A stretch of DNA of 64,000 nt, taken from the NCBI GenBank assembly GCA_045546915.1, contig JAZQDU010000018.1, forward strand, positions 1-64,000. The letters are read 5' to 3'. Below are positions 1-8,093 of the stretch, piece by piece. A program made the position numbers and the translations under genes. This stretch comes from UMGS172 sp045546915 (lineage in GTDB: Bacteria > Bacillota > Clostridia > Oscillospirales > Acutalibacteraceae). Under the pieces are notes generated by a model. That model was not told the origin of the DNA, did no database searches, and saw only the letters and a list, made by a program, of their open reading frames with translations. Position 1 is the first letter of the stretch. Each line of letters begins with the position of its first letter.

Positions 1-515
1 TTAAAAAAATATGAAATAAATGATTGTTTTCTGTTTTTCATTGACTATCAATTATTTTATCATTGAATTACTATGTCTATATATTTGTGTATTAATTTTG
101 TAATCTGTTAGGTTTTTATTGAACTACAAATTTAGCAACTCATATTTATTAATTAAATTATTTTCTTTAATATTTTAATTTTTAGAATTTAAAATCTATA
201 ATGTTATATTTTTGTGTAAAATAATGAAAAACGCATCCTTTCAGTTTTTTTGCTGTTAGGTGTTGTATCAAACGCTTTAACGCTATCGGATGACAAGATT
301 TATTAATAAGCAATAATACGCCTAAATCAAATTCATTTGTTTTAGTAATTAGTATTGAATTTATTTAAAAATCCATAGCAATTGTTGGTATATAATTTTT
401 TATCTTAATCCCTACATTAATTATTAAGTTTTAAGTATTAAGTATTTATCACCTATTTGTTAAAATTTTAACAAATTACGTTTCGCAATTATTATACAAA
501 ACGGTGTAGAAAATG
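1..515. other. AT-rich intergenic region, no supported gene
   Basis: This stretch is strongly AT-rich and I see no gene in it. On the minus strand a frame of about 57 codons stays open from roughly 368 to 196, but it has no ATG, no ribosome binding site and no recognisable motif, so I do not call it. No clear hairpin terminator was seen. The last part leads into the promoter of the downstream recombinase gene. Confidence 0.6.
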
Positions 516-544
516 TTGTATTTACATCTCAATTAATGTATAAT
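516..544 (+). promoter_or_regulatory. Sigma-A type promoter of the Xer recombinase
   Basis: A TTGTAT -35 box (516-521), a 17-nt spacer and a perfect TATAAT -10 box (539-544) lie about 25 bases before the start codon, giving a short leader. This is read directly from the sequence. Confidence 0.6.
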
Positions 545-569
545 ACATTTTAAAGAGGTGACAAAACTT

Positions 570-1550
570 ATGAAACGTGAAATACTAAATTCAGTATGTC
601 CCCTATTGCGTGATTATTTGGCTTATTGCGAGACAATTAAAGGCAAATCCACCCAAACAGTTGAACAGTACTGTCTTGATATTACCCTATTCTTCAAGTA
701 TTTAAAGCAGGAACGTAAAATAGTTTCTCTGAGTATACCTTTTAATGAAATAAAAACTGATGATATAGATATTGATTTACTGAAAACTGTTACAATATCT
801 GACCTTTATGGTTTTATTGTTTATTGTAAATCAGAACGTGGTAATAATGCTGCTTCTCGTTCACGTAAGGTATCGTCATTGAGAATGTTTTTTAAATATC
901 TTACAAATAATTTACATTTGCTTAGTGTTAATCCTGCCGCAGAACTTGAGACGCCAAAACAAAGAAAATCCCTTCCGGTACACCTAACTTTAGAGCAAAG
1001 TATTGAACTTCTTCGTTCGGTTGACGGACCTAATAAAGAGCGTGATTACTGCATTTTAACCCTTTTTCTTAACTGCGGAATGCGACTTGCCGAACTTTGT
1101 TCATTAAATTATACCGATATTAAGCCTGACGGCTCGATGAAAATTCTCGGTAAAGGCAATAAAGAAAGAATGGTATATCTAAACGATGCTTGCATTGAGG
1201 CAATTGCTCAGTATATGAAGGTAAGACCAAACGACCGAATTGTTGCAAACGATAAAAATGCCCTCTTTGTAAGCAATCGTGGACAAAGAATAAGCAATAA
1301 AACAGTTCAGCATATAGTTAAAACATTTCTCGAAAAAGCAGGTTTGGGCGGTCAAGGATATTCTACTCACAAACTTCGTCATACAGCCGCGACATTAATG
1401 TATCAGCAAGGCGGCGTTGATATCCGCATTTTAAAGGATATTTTAGGCCATGCAAACCTCGGTACAACGCAGATATACACACACGTTTCTAATTCTCAGG
1501 TTGAGGATGCTTTTAAATCAAATCCATTGGCTAATATTAAACCAAAGTAA
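570..1550 (+). CDS. Tyrosine recombinase, XerC/XerD type
   Basis: Site-specific tyrosine recombinase; family members resolve chromosome dimers at dif with FtsK. It has an N-terminal SAM-like core-binding domain and a C-terminal catalytic domain with the full active set: Arg about 172 (GMRLAEL), Lys about 195 (GKGNKER), His 267 and Arg 270 (THKLRHT), His 294 (LGHANL) and Tyr 303 (QIYTHV). At 326 residues it is somewhat longer than the usual 295-305, with extra sequence in the N-terminal domain around residues 50-75. I chose ATG 570 over an in-frame GTG at 558 because the AAAGAGG ribosome site (552-557) is correctly spaced only for 570. No phage genes adjoin it, so a housekeeping Xer protein is likelier than an integrase. 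XerC and XerD cannot be separated from the sequence alone. Confidence 0.85.
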   Translation: MKREILNSVCPLLRDYLAYCETIKGKSTQTVEQYCLDITLFFKYLKQERKIVSLSIPFNEIKTDDIDIDLLKTVTISDLYGFIVYCKSERGNNAASRSRKVSSLRMFFKYLTNNLHLLSVNPAAELETPKQRKSLPVHLTLEQSIELLRSVDGPNKERDYCILTLFLNCGMRLAELCSLNYTDIKPDGSMKILGKGNKERMVYLNDACIEAIAQYMKVRPNDRIVANDKNALFVSNRGQRISNKTVQHIVKTFLEKAGLGGQGYSTHKLRHTAATLMYQQGGVDIRILKDILGHANLGTTQIYTHVSNSQVEDAFKSNPLANIKPK

Positions 1551-1580
1551 AAGTCCGTAAGGTTTTCTTACGGACTTTTT
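1551..1580 (+). terminator. Intrinsic terminator after the recombinase
   Basis: A perfect 11-bp stem (1551-1561 with 1567-1577) with a 5-nt loop is followed by a run of T. It begins directly after the stop codon. Confidence 0.9.
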
Positions 1581-1635
1581 AACATTATTATTTATTTTGT
1601 ATATGATGTATAAGAAACAATAAGAGGAATGATAT

Positions 1636-2079
1636 ATGCCTTTTAACGCGAGAGAATTATTAGCAAGAATTATTCAATGTGAAGCCGGCGGTGAGGGCGA
1701 AATTGGTATGGCTGCAGTTGCAACCGTTGTTATGAACCGTGTGCATGTTGCAGGCGGTGAATATTTTAGAACCGGCGGTGGAGATATAAGAAATGTTATT
1801 TTCCAACCGTATCAATTCGACTGCGCAAGAACCGAAATCGGCGGACAGTATAATGCTCAGAATATTTACAATATGAATCCACAACAGATACATTTCGATA
1901 TTGCCGACTGGGCACTTGAGGGTAACCAACTTGGTGCTGTCGGCGATTGTTTGTGGTATTTTAATCCGTTTTCAGAAAACTGTGAACAGTTTTTTCCAAG
2001 AAACGGTTCGGGTGTGTTCCACACAAGAATAAACCTACATTGTTTCTATCGACCAACATCACAGTACTGGCAAACCTAA
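1636..2079 (+). CDS. cwlJ: CwlJ/SleB-type spore cortex hydrolase
   Basis: Predicted cortex-lytic enzyme acting on spore peptidoglycan during germination. The protein is a single Hydrolase_2 (SleB/CwlJ) domain of 147 residues. The N-terminal CEAGGEGEIGM block carries the conserved acidic residue (Glu16), and the C-terminal part has LWYFNP followed by HCFYRPT, typical of CwlJ. There is no signal peptide or peptidoglycan-binding domain. This matches CwlJ (about 142 residues, deposited from the mother cell) rather than secreted SleB. An AAGAGGA site sits 7 bases before the ATG. The next gene, 19 bases downstream, looks like GerQ, the factor CwlJ needs for spore-coat localisation in Bacillus, which strengthens the call. 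No clear sporulation-sigma promoter could be fixed. Confidence 0.8.
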   Translation: MPFNARELLARIIQCEAGGEGEIGMAAVATVVMNRVHVAGGEYFRTGGGDIRNVIFQPYQFDCARTEIGGQYNAQNIYNMNPQQIHFDIADWALEGNQLGAVGDCLWYFNPFSENCEQFFPRNGSGVFHTRINLHCFYRPTSQYWQT

Positions 2080-2098
2080 AACAAAAAGGAGTAGTTTT

Positions 2099-2611
2099 AT
2101 GAATTCGTCATGTAATAAAGGAATGAATTATAACGAAGGAACTGTATATAATCCTGCGTGGAATAACGGAAACAACAATGCAAGACAAATGATTTATGAT
2201 GCAAACCGTTTAGGAGAACAAAGAATAAGAGATATGCAAATGCAGTCAACAAATATGCAGAATATGAACAATATGAGTAATATGAACGGTCAAAGTAACG
2301 GTATGATGTCCACATGGGGCAACAACGGTATGCAAGGTTGGTCAAATAACAGTATTTCTACCACACCTGAATCGTTAACCAACCCTGACTTTATGCCGGC
2401 ATATCTTAGAAAGCAAATTGGTAAATGGGTACGTGTTGACTTTCTTATAGGCGGAGGAATTGAACAACGGGTTGGTATTTTAGAGGAGGTTGGCGCAAGT
2501 TATATTATCTTAAACGTAATTGAGCCCGCTACCCTACTTGTTTGCGACCTGTTCTCAATAAAATTTGTTACTGTTGTTCTTGACGACGACTTTACAAAGT
2601 TAACATTATAA
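2099..2611 (+). CDS. gerQ: GerQ-like spore coat protein
   Basis: Likely coat protein partner of the preceding CwlJ-type hydrolase. The first half (residues 1-100) is low complexity and rich in Asn, Met and Gln, as in many coat proteins. The last 70 residues form a compact domain (YLRKQIGKWVRV, then GILEEVGASYIILN, ending in a hydrophobic strand) that follows the layout of the GerQ C-terminal domain. It is 170 residues, close to B. subtilis GerQ. An AAGGAG site lies 7 bases before the ATG, and the gene shares the operon with cwlJ and ends at a strong terminator. The match is by pattern and context, not close identity, so a different small coat protein remains possible. Confidence 0.6.
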   Translation: MNSSCNKGMNYNEGTVYNPAWNNGNNNARQMIYDANRLGEQRIRDMQMQSTNMQNMNNMSNMNGQSNGMMSTWGNNGMQGWSNNSISTTPESLTNPDFMPAYLRKQIGKWVRVDFLIGGGIEQRVGILEEVGASYIILNVIEPATLLVCDLFSIKFVTVVLDDDFTKLTL

Positions 2612-2649
2612 AAAAAAGCCTCCGGAAATTTACCGGAGGCTTAATTTTT
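2611..2649. terminator. Bidirectional terminator between gerQ and putP
   Basis: An 8-bp GC-rich stem GCCTCCGG/CCGGAGGC (2618-2625 with 2633-2640) is extended by AA/TT pairs. It is flanked by seven A on the left and a T-rich run on the right, so it can stop both converging genes. Confidence 0.88.
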
Positions 2650-4198
2650 AATCATCAATTGATTTATCGGTTGCTTTATTGTAAATTTCAATAACTGCGT
2701 TTGTAGGTGCTTTAGTACATAGTGTAGCAATAATTGATACGATAGCACCCATTATAAATCCCGGAACTATTTCATAAACACCGGTATTCATTATAACAGG
2801 TGTTCCAACAGTACCGGTAAACAACACTAACCAAGCAATGTCACAAACAGCACCGGCAATTATACCTGAAACAGCACCTATGTAATTAAAACGCTTCCAG
2901 AAAAGTGAGAGAATAACAACAGGTCCAAATGCAGAGCCAAACAGACCCCATGCATTTTCAACCATTGCCATAATATTTGAAGCCCAAGATGCACTTGATT
3001 TAAGTCCCGAAAGTGAAATAATAAGACCTACAACAGTTACAATTAAAACAACAATTCTACCAACCCAAAGAACTTCTATTTCGCTGGCTTTATTCTTTCT
3101 TATTATGGGTTTATAAATATCACTTGTGAATGCAGAAGATGCAACTAACAACTGTGAATCAGCGGTTGACATTGAAGCTGCAATAATTGCAGAGAGAATG
3201 ATACCGGCAAAAAAACCTGGGAAAATATCGTTTACTATTTTAATAAAAATATTTTGTTGATTTCCGTAAGGTATAAGTGCTTGTGCCAATGAGGTGCCAT
3301 CGGTTAACAAAAATGTTCTAGCCAAGTACGCAATTATAACAGCAGCACCAAGAGTAATAATTACCCAAATAATTGCAACAGTTGATGATTTTTTTACCAT
3401 TGAAGGTTTTTTGATAGACATAAAACGTACAAGGATATGAGGCATACCAAAGTACCCTAAGCCCCAACCTAAACCTGAAATAATATCTTGCCAACTTGCT
3501 GTAAAGGGATTAGAATTAAAGGCTGTAACTCCTTCTGCAAATGCGCCAGTAAACGATGCGTCAAAATCCCCGACCGCATACATAACTATAGGAACAGCAA
3601 GCAATGCAATAAGCATTAATAAGCCTTGGAAAAAATCAGTCCAACAAACTGCCTTATATCCTCCCATAAATGTATAAATGAGAATAATTAAAGCAAAAAT
3701 TATCATAGCCAGTTCTTTATGACCGTTAAACCAAGGAATAACTGTGCAGAAAACAGCAGTACCGGCATTAAAAGCCGATGCAACATATACGGTAAATGCT
3801 ACAAGGAAAATAATTGCACAGACAACTTTAAGTAATGGGCTTTGCGAAGCAAATCTGTTAGTTAAATACTGTGGTAAAGTAATTGAATCGTTAGAAGCTT
3901 TAGAAAAGCGACGTAATCTTTTAGCAACTATAATCCAGTTAGCAATCGTTCCAAGTGCAAGGCCGATACCAATCCAAACCTTTCCCATACCAAATGCTAA
4001 AATACTTCCCGGGAAACCCATAAGTAACCAACCGCTCATATCAGAAGCCTGGGCACTCATTGCAGTAACCCATGGTCCCATAGAACGACCACCTAAAAAG
4101 TAGTCCTTATCGCCATTATTATTAGATTTAAGGAAAAAGAAAATTCCAATTCCAAGCATAGTAACGAAATAAAGGACAAAAGCCAATATTTGAGACAT
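2648..4198 (-). CDS. putP: Sodium/proline symporter
   Basis: Solute:sodium symporter (SSF) family, PutP subgroup: imports proline with Na+ across the inner membrane. The 516-residue protein is almost entirely hydrophobic, with about 13 predicted membrane segments. PutP-specific stretches are visible, such as GYFGMPHILVRFM and GGYKAVCWTDFFQG. The start is set at ATG 4198, where AAAGGGGATAG lies just upstream; an in-frame start at 4237 would precede that site. It is a single-gene unit with its own promoter, divergent from the CobW genes. Proline specificity rests on family resemblance. Confidence 0.9.
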   Translation of the reverse strand: MSQILAFVLYFVTMLGIGIFFFLKSNNNGDKDYFLGGRSMGPWVTAMSAQASDMSGWLLMGFPGSILAFGMGKVWIGIGLALGTIANWIIVAKRLRRFSKASNDSITLPQYLTNRFASQSPLLKVVCAIIFLVAFTVYVASAFNAGTAVFCTVIPWFNGHKELAMIIFALIILIYTFMGGYKAVCWTDFFQGLLMLIALLAVPIVMYAVGDFDASFTGAFAEGVTAFNSNPFTASWQDIISGLGWGLGYFGMPHILVRFMSIKKPSMVKKSSTVAIIWVIITLGAAVIIAYLARTFLLTDGTSLAQALIPYGNQQNIFIKIVNDIFPGFFAGIILSAIIAASMSTADSQLLVASSAFTSDIYKPIIRKNKASEIEVLWVGRIVVLIVTVVGLIISLSGLKSSASWASNIMAMVENAWGLFGSAFGPVVILSLFWKRFNYIGAVSGIIAGAVCDIAWLVLFTGTVGTPVIMNTGVYEIVPGFIMGAIVSIIATLCTKAPTNAVIEIYNKATDKSIDD

Positions 4199-4227
4199 GA
4201 AACTATCCCCTTTCAAAAATATAGTAA

Positions 4228-4256
4228 ATAATACCACACTTTTAATAATAACGCAA
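4228..4256 (-). promoter_or_regulatory. Promoter of putP
   Basis: On the minus strand a TTGCGT -35 box (4251-4256), a 17-nt spacer and a TATTAT -10 box (4228-4233) lie ahead of putP. Confidence 0.5.
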
Positions 4257-4287
4257 CATAATTTGATATTATTTTTATTTTCATTAC

Positions 4288-4316
4288 TTGTAAACTAAAG
4301 ATATAAGTGTTATAAT
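4288..4316 (+). promoter_or_regulatory. Promoter of the G3E GTPase pair
   Basis: TTGTAA (4288-4293), a 17-nt spacer and TATAAT (4311-4316) precede the first cobW-type gene. I saw no convincing Zur-type palindrome overlapping it. Confidence 0.65.
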
Positions 4317-4345
4317 ACTAAAAAATAAATTTTGAGGTAAGAATA

Positions 4346-5425
4346 ATGACAAAAATTGATATTTTTTCAGGTTTTTTAGGCGCAGGTAAGACAACACTTA
4401 TTAAAAAACTTATAAGTGAAGCCTATAAAGGAGAAAAACTTGTACTTATAGAGAATGAGTTTGGTGAAATTGGTATTGACGGAGGTTTCTTAAAAGAAGC
4501 CGGCATTGAAATTACCGAAATGAACTCCGGTTGTATTTGTTGCAGTCTTGTTGGTGATTTTGGCGAGGCACTTAAAAAGGTGTTAGACCAATATAACCCT
4601 GACCGTATTTTGATTGAGCCTTCGGGTGTTGGTAAACTCAGCGATGTTATTAAGGCTGTAAAAAACATCGATGCTCATGATATTTTGCTTAACGGTTTTA
4701 CTACAGTGGTTGATGCCGGCAAGTGCAAAATGTATATGAAAAATTTTGGCGAATTTTTCAATGACCAGATTGAGCATGCCGGTTCCATTGTTCTCAGCCA
4801 TACCGATAATATTTCTGACGAAAAACTTAATATCGCTATTCTTTTGATTCGTGAGCATAACAGCGATGCAAATCTAATCACTACTCCTTGGTCGCAAATT
4901 GACGGAACAACTATTCTTCAAGCAATAGAAAACCGAAATATACTTAAATTAGAACTTGACAAACTTGCTGAAGAAACTGAACATCACCATCACCATCACC
5001 ATCATCATGATGAAAACTGTGATTGCCATGAGCATCACCACCATCATGAAGACGAACATTGTGATTGTCACGAACACCACGAACATCATCACGAGCATGA
5101 TGAGAACTGCCATTGTCACGAGCACCACGAACATCACCATCATCATGCAGATGAAGTATTTACAAGCATTGGTCGTGAGACTGCTAAAAAATTCACTGTC
5201 GATACCATTACTAACGCTCTTAACGCTCTGTGTAATGAGGAAAAATACGGTTTAGTATTAAGGGCAAAAGGTATTGTTGCAGGTGTTGACGGGAAATGGA
5301 TTCACTTTGATTATGTTCCCGGTGAGCCGGATGTAAGAACCGGAGGAGCTGAGACTATCGGACGAATGTGTGTTATTGGTTCAAACATAAACGAAGAAGC
5401 ACTTATTGAACTATTTGGTCTGTGA
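4346..5425 (+). CDS. G3E (CobW/COG0523) GTPase with His/Cys-rich metal-binding loop
   Basis: Probable GTP-dependent metal chaperone for zinc or another transition metal. Walker A is GFLGAGKT (residues 9-16). The COG0523 hallmark CxCC is at 63-66 (GCICC), a switch region IEPSGVG follows at about 90-96, and a CobW C-terminal domain occupies roughly 270-359. Between the domains, residues 213-267 are mostly His, Cys, Asp and Glu, with three CxCHEH blocks, a built-in metal sink typical of Zn-handling members. The G4 motif is the diverged SHTD rather than NKxD. It is 359 residues, normal for the family. The next gene, 11 bases on, is a second G3E GTPase. Which metal and which client enzyme it serves cannot be told from the sequence. 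Confidence 0.88.
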   Translation: MTKIDIFSGFLGAGKTTLIKKLISEAYKGEKLVLIENEFGEIGIDGGFLKEAGIEITEMNSGCICCSLVGDFGEALKKVLDQYNPDRILIEPSGVGKLSDVIKAVKNIDAHDILLNGFTTVVDAGKCKMYMKNFGEFFNDQIEHAGSIVLSHTDNISDEKLNIAILLIREHNSDANLITTPWSQIDGTTILQAIENRNILKLELDKLAEETEHHHHHHHHHDENCDCHEHHHHHEDEHCDCHEHHEHHHEHDENCHCHEHHEHHHHHADEVFTSIGRETAKKFTVDTITNALNALCNEEKYGLVLRAKGIVAGVDGKWIHFDYVPGEPDVRTGGAETIGRMCVIGSNINEEALIELFGL

Positions 5426-5436
5426 GGTAAGTAAAC

Positions 5437-6375
5437 ATGGAGATTCCGGTTTATTTGTTTACCGGCTTTTTAGAGTCGGGAAAAACTAAATTTATTCAGG
5501 AAACGCTTGAGGACGAACGTTTTAATAGCGGAGAATACACCTTGCTTGTTATTTGTGAAGAAGGTGAGGAAGAGTACGAACCTTCTCTTTTTAGCGGTAA
5601 AAATGTCTTTTTAAAAACTGTTGATGATGAAGAACAACTGTCTTCAGACCTACTTGCCGGTTGGCTTAAGGAAACGGGCAGTGAACGCGTTATTATTGAA
5701 TATAACGGTATGTGGAATTTGCAAACACTTTACGATGCACTGCCTAAAAAGTGGACAATTTATCAAGAAATGATGTTTGCCGATTCTAACACTTTTGTAA
5801 ATTTTAACGCTAACATGAGAAGTCTTGTTGTTGATAAACTAAAATCGGCAGAACTTGTGATTTTTAACCGTTTTTCGGATAATGTTGATAAGATGTCTCT
5901 TCATAAAATTGTTAGGGGAATTCAAAGAAATAATATAATAATATATGAGTATCTTGACGGAAGTACTGAGCAAGATACGATTGAAGACCCCCTACCCTTT
6001 GATATTAATTCTGATGTTATTGAAATAGCAGACACTGATTATGCTCTTTTTTATCGGGACCTTATGGAAGAAACCGAAAAGTATAACGGTAAAATTGTAA
6101 AATTTAAAGGTCTGTCGGCTAAAGATAAAAAAATGGAACCTAACGAATTTGTCACCGGCCGTCATGTGATGACCTGCTGTGCTGACGACATTCAATATGC
6201 AGGTTTGATGTGCAAATGTTCGTCCAACTGTATTGTAAAAACCGGTGATTGGCTTAATATAACTGCAGAAATTGTAATTGAATATAATAAAGCCTATCGC
6301 TCTAAAGGTCCTGTTTTAAAGGTTAGCGAATATTCATTAACAAGCGAGCCCCAAGAAAAGATTGTTACATTTTAA
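5437..6375 (+). CDS. G3E-type GTPase fused to a DUF1980/TIGR03943-like domain
   Basis: The N-terminal half is a second CobW-like P-loop domain: Walker A is GFLESGKT (residues 10-17) and a switch-like IIEYNG is at about 86-91. The CxCC metal motif is absent; the matching place has only an acidic stretch. Residues 200-305 resemble the DUF1980/TIGR03943 domain, with the hallmark RHVMTCCADDIQYAG at 242-256, a second Cys cluster CKCSSNC at 259-265 and a following DWLNI. In B. subtilis the DUF1980 protein YcgQ is encoded with permease YcgR in the Zur regulon, which also includes the COG0523 gene yciC. The fusion therefore points to zinc homeostasis. No YcgR-like permease gene is nearby. Biochemical role unknown. 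Confidence 0.7.
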   Translation: MEIPVYLFTGFLESGKTKFIQETLEDERFNSGEYTLLVICEEGEEEYEPSLFSGKNVFLKTVDDEEQLSSDLLAGWLKETGSERVIIEYNGMWNLQTLYDALPKKWTIYQEMMFADSNTFVNFNANMRSLVVDKLKSAELVIFNRFSDNVDKMSLHKIVRGIQRNNIIIYEYLDGSTEQDTIEDPLPFDINSDVIEIADTDYALFYRDLMEETEKYNGKIVKFKGLSAKDKKMEPNEFVTGRHVMTCCADDIQYAGLMCKCSSNCIVKTGDWLNITAEIVIEYNKAYRSKGPVLKVSEYSLTSEPQEKIVTF

Positions 6376-6402
6376 AAAAAGCCGCATCTTAATGATGCGG
6401 CT
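6373..6402. terminator. Bidirectional terminator between the GTPase pair and maf
   Basis: The stem AGCCGCATC/GATGCGGCT (6380-6388 with 6394-6402) has seven A on its left. This gives an excellent T-run for maf on the minus strand and a weaker one for the plus strand. Confidence 0.8.
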
Positions 6403-6406
6403 AAAA

Positions 6407-6994
6407 TTAATTTAACTTTGTTAATTTGTACGGGTCTATTCCGATTTTTGTTAGCATATTGCTGAACAAATGCACAGGAAACCCTACTACGTTGAAATAA
6501 CAACCGTTTATTCCTTCTATCAGCAGTGATGCAATGCCTTGAATTGCGTAACTTCCTGCCTTGTCAAAACATTCATTAGTGGATATATATTTATCTATGA
6601 TTTCATCATTTAATGTTGAAAATTTAACCTTGGTTACCTCATGGTCGGTTAAAACGATATCTTTATACATCAAAGTGACACCGCTTATAACTTCATGAGT
6701 TTTGCCTGAAAGCAATTTTAACATTCTTTTAGCATCCAAAACATCCTTAGGTTTACCTAAAATGTTACCGTCTAACGCCACAACAGTATCTGCCGAAATA
6801 ATCAGTGTATTGTCATCATCTATATCTTGGAAAACCGCTTTGCCTTTTATAAAAGACAAGTATTCGACCAATTTATTTGGGTCGGTTATATCACTGTTTT
6901 CGTCGGTGTCTTTAGTTATAACCTCAAAATCAATGCCGAGGTTTGTAAGTATTTCTTTTCTTCTTGGCGATTTACTTGCCAATATTATTCTCAT
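6407..6994 (-). CDS. maf: Maf-type nucleoside triphosphate pyrophosphatase
   Basis: Maf/HAM1-fold house-cleaning pyrophosphatase that hydrolyses non-canonical or dTTP/UTP-type nucleotides; historically linked to septum inhibition. It opens with the Maf signature ILASKSPRRKEIL, has the conserved ISADTVV block, and later FDKAGSYAIQG. It is 195 residues, the normal length. ATG 6994 is chosen because the AAAGGGATG site at 7003-7011 is well spaced for it; an in-frame GTG at 7003 overlaps that site. Single gene on the minus strand, converging with the GTPase pair. Confidence 0.92.
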   Translation of the reverse strand: MRIILASKSPRRKEILTNLGIDFEVITKDTDENSDITDPNKLVEYLSFIKGKAVFQDIDDDNTLIISADTVVALDGNILGKPKDVLDAKRMLKLLSGKTHEVISGVTLMYKDIVLTDHEVTKVKFSTLNDEIIDKYISTNECFDKAGSYAIQGIASLLIEGINGCYFNVVGFPVHLFSNMLTKIGIDPYKLTKLN

Positions 6995-7062
6995 CAAAAT
7001 CACATCCCTTTAAAATATATCAAAATGAGCATTCGGTGTCAACCGATTTAAGGAGTTTTAAA

Positions 7063-7749
7063 ATGATAAAAGCAGTTGTATTTGACCTTGACCATACCCT
7101 GTTTGACCGATATGAAACATTAAAAAAAGTTGCACCTTATTTAAAGGAAAATTTTAAAATAAATAGCAATTATAATGACCAACAGGTTGCAAAAATAATG
7201 ATTGATACTGACAAAAATTTTGTGCATATGGGTTGGCAGAGGTTGCAGGAAGAAATTGCTAAAACAGATTTGTTTAATCAAAGCCTTAGTGAAAACGAAT
7301 ATCACTCGTTTGTTATGAGCAAGTTTATGACAATTGCGGTGCCTTATTCATTTACTATACCAATGCTTGAAAGTTTAAAATATAAAAAATACAAATTAGC
7401 ACTTATAACCAACGGTATACCTAAATTGCAACACAGTAAAATAGATATGTTGAATTTGAGAAAATATTTTGATTATATTTATATCGGCGGTGAACACCCA
7501 TTGCAAAAACCAAATATAGAACCTTTTTTAGAAACAGCACAAAAACTTAATTTAAACCCTTGCGAATGTGCTTATGTTGGTGATAATCCTCTAAATGATG
7601 TTGATGCTTCTCGAAAAGCGGGATATCTGCCAATACACGTACAAACAACCGGAAACTGGGTATTGCCTCTGATTGAAAAACCGTTGTATTCGGTTAAGAC
7701 CGTTGCAGAAATTTCTGAATTGATTGAAAAAATCAACCGAGAGATGTAA
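7063..7749 (+). CDS. HAD-superfamily hydrolase (subfamily IA)
   Basis: Predicted small-molecule phosphatase. HAD motif I is DLDHTLFD (nucleophile Asp8, acid Asp10), motif II is the Thr in ITNG, motif III is a Lys in the HPLQKPN region, and motif IV is GDNPLNDV. An alpha-helical cap lies between motifs I and II, as in phosphoglycolate phosphatase and YjjG-like nucleotidases. The substrate is not predictable. The start is ATG 7063 after AAGGAG (7050-7055); the open frame extends further upstream but overlaps maf antisense without a ribosome site. The end of the gene forms part of a terminator hairpin. Confidence 0.82.
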   Translation: MIKAVVFDLDHTLFDRYETLKKVAPYLKENFKINSNYNDQQVAKIMIDTDKNFVHMGWQRLQEEIAKTDLFNQSLSENEYHSFVMSKFMTIAVPYSFTIPMLESLKYKKYKLALITNGIPKLQHSKIDMLNLRKYFDYIYIGGEHPLQKPNIEPFLETAQKLNLNPCECAYVGDNPLNDVDASRKAGYLPIHVQTTGNWVLPLIEKPLYSVKTVAEISELIEKINREM

Positions 7750-7767
7750 ACTCTTGGTTGATTTTTT
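7727..7767. terminator. Bidirectional terminator overlapping the end of the HAD gene
   Basis: AATCAACCGAGAG (7731-7743) pairs with CTCTTGGTTGATT (7751-7763), and the HAD stop codon lies in the loop. Six A on the left and six T on the right let it serve the converging ynzC-like gene too. Confidence 0.85.
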
Positions 7768-7771
7768 AGTA

Positions 7772-7978
7772 TTATTTATCTTTTCTTTGCAATTTTCTTT
7801 TGCTGCCGTCAGGGTTTTGAATAACAGTATTGTCAAGAATACCGACAAGCGATGCCTTGTACGAATCAATAAATTCGCGTCTTAAAACTTCCCTCTCCTT
7901 TTTTTCGTAGGGAGTTAATTCTCTTTCTCTTGAAATTTTAGTAAGTTCATTAATTCTGTCTATTTTCTTTTGTTCCAT
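7772..7978 (-). CDS. DUF896 (UPF0291, YnzC-like) small protein
   Basis: A 68-residue cytoplasmic protein of the DUF896 family, a two-helix bundle typified by B. subtilis YnzC. The family pattern is visible: KIDRINEL near the start, then LTPYEKKE, an RREFIDSYK segment and a charged tail. YnzC is linked to the SOS-regulated yneA operon in Bacillus, but no such gene is present here and the function is unknown. The start is ATG 7978, six bases after AAGGTG (7985-7990); the in-frame GTG at 7987 overlaps that site. Confidence 0.85.
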   Translation of the reverse strand: MEQKKIDRINELTKISRERELTPYEKKEREVLRREFIDSYKASLVGILDNTVIQNPDGSKRKLQRKDK

Positions 7979-7994
7979 TATAATCACCTTAGAT

Positions 7995-8023
7995 ACTATA
8001 ACACATTTCTTTTGTTTTGTGAA
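7995..8023 (-). promoter_or_regulatory. Possible promoter of the ynzC-like gene
   Basis: TTCACA (8018-8023), a 17-nt spacer and TATAGT (7995-8000) on the minus strand. Confidence 0.4.
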
Positions 8024-8034
8024 GTATAAATTAA

Positions 8035-8063
8035 TTGAATTATTAAAATAAAAGATGTATAAT
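8035..8063 (+). promoter_or_regulatory. Promoter of the ABC exporter operon
   Basis: TTGAAT (8035-8040), a 17-nt spacer and TATAAT (8058-8063), about 30 bases before the first ABC gene. Confidence 0.65.
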
Positions 8064-8093
8064 ATTTTAGATTAAAACTAAGGCAGGAAATTT

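Noticed and set aside
196..368. Minus-strand open frame of about 57 codons near the window start.
   Set aside because: No start codon with a ribosome site, no motif, and AT-rich surroundings; treated as non-coding.
570..1550. Integrase of a mobile element.
   Set aside because: No attachment repeats, phage or transfer genes were seen nearby; a housekeeping Xer protein fits better.
4238..4345. Zur-type operator ahead of the CobW genes.
   Set aside because: I looked for a TAAT-type palindrome typical of Zur and found nothing better than chance in this AT-rich spacer.
4949..5255. Long open frames on both strands over the His-rich part of the CobW gene.
   Set aside because: They result from the CAT/CAC codon repeats; the GTPase frame explains the region.
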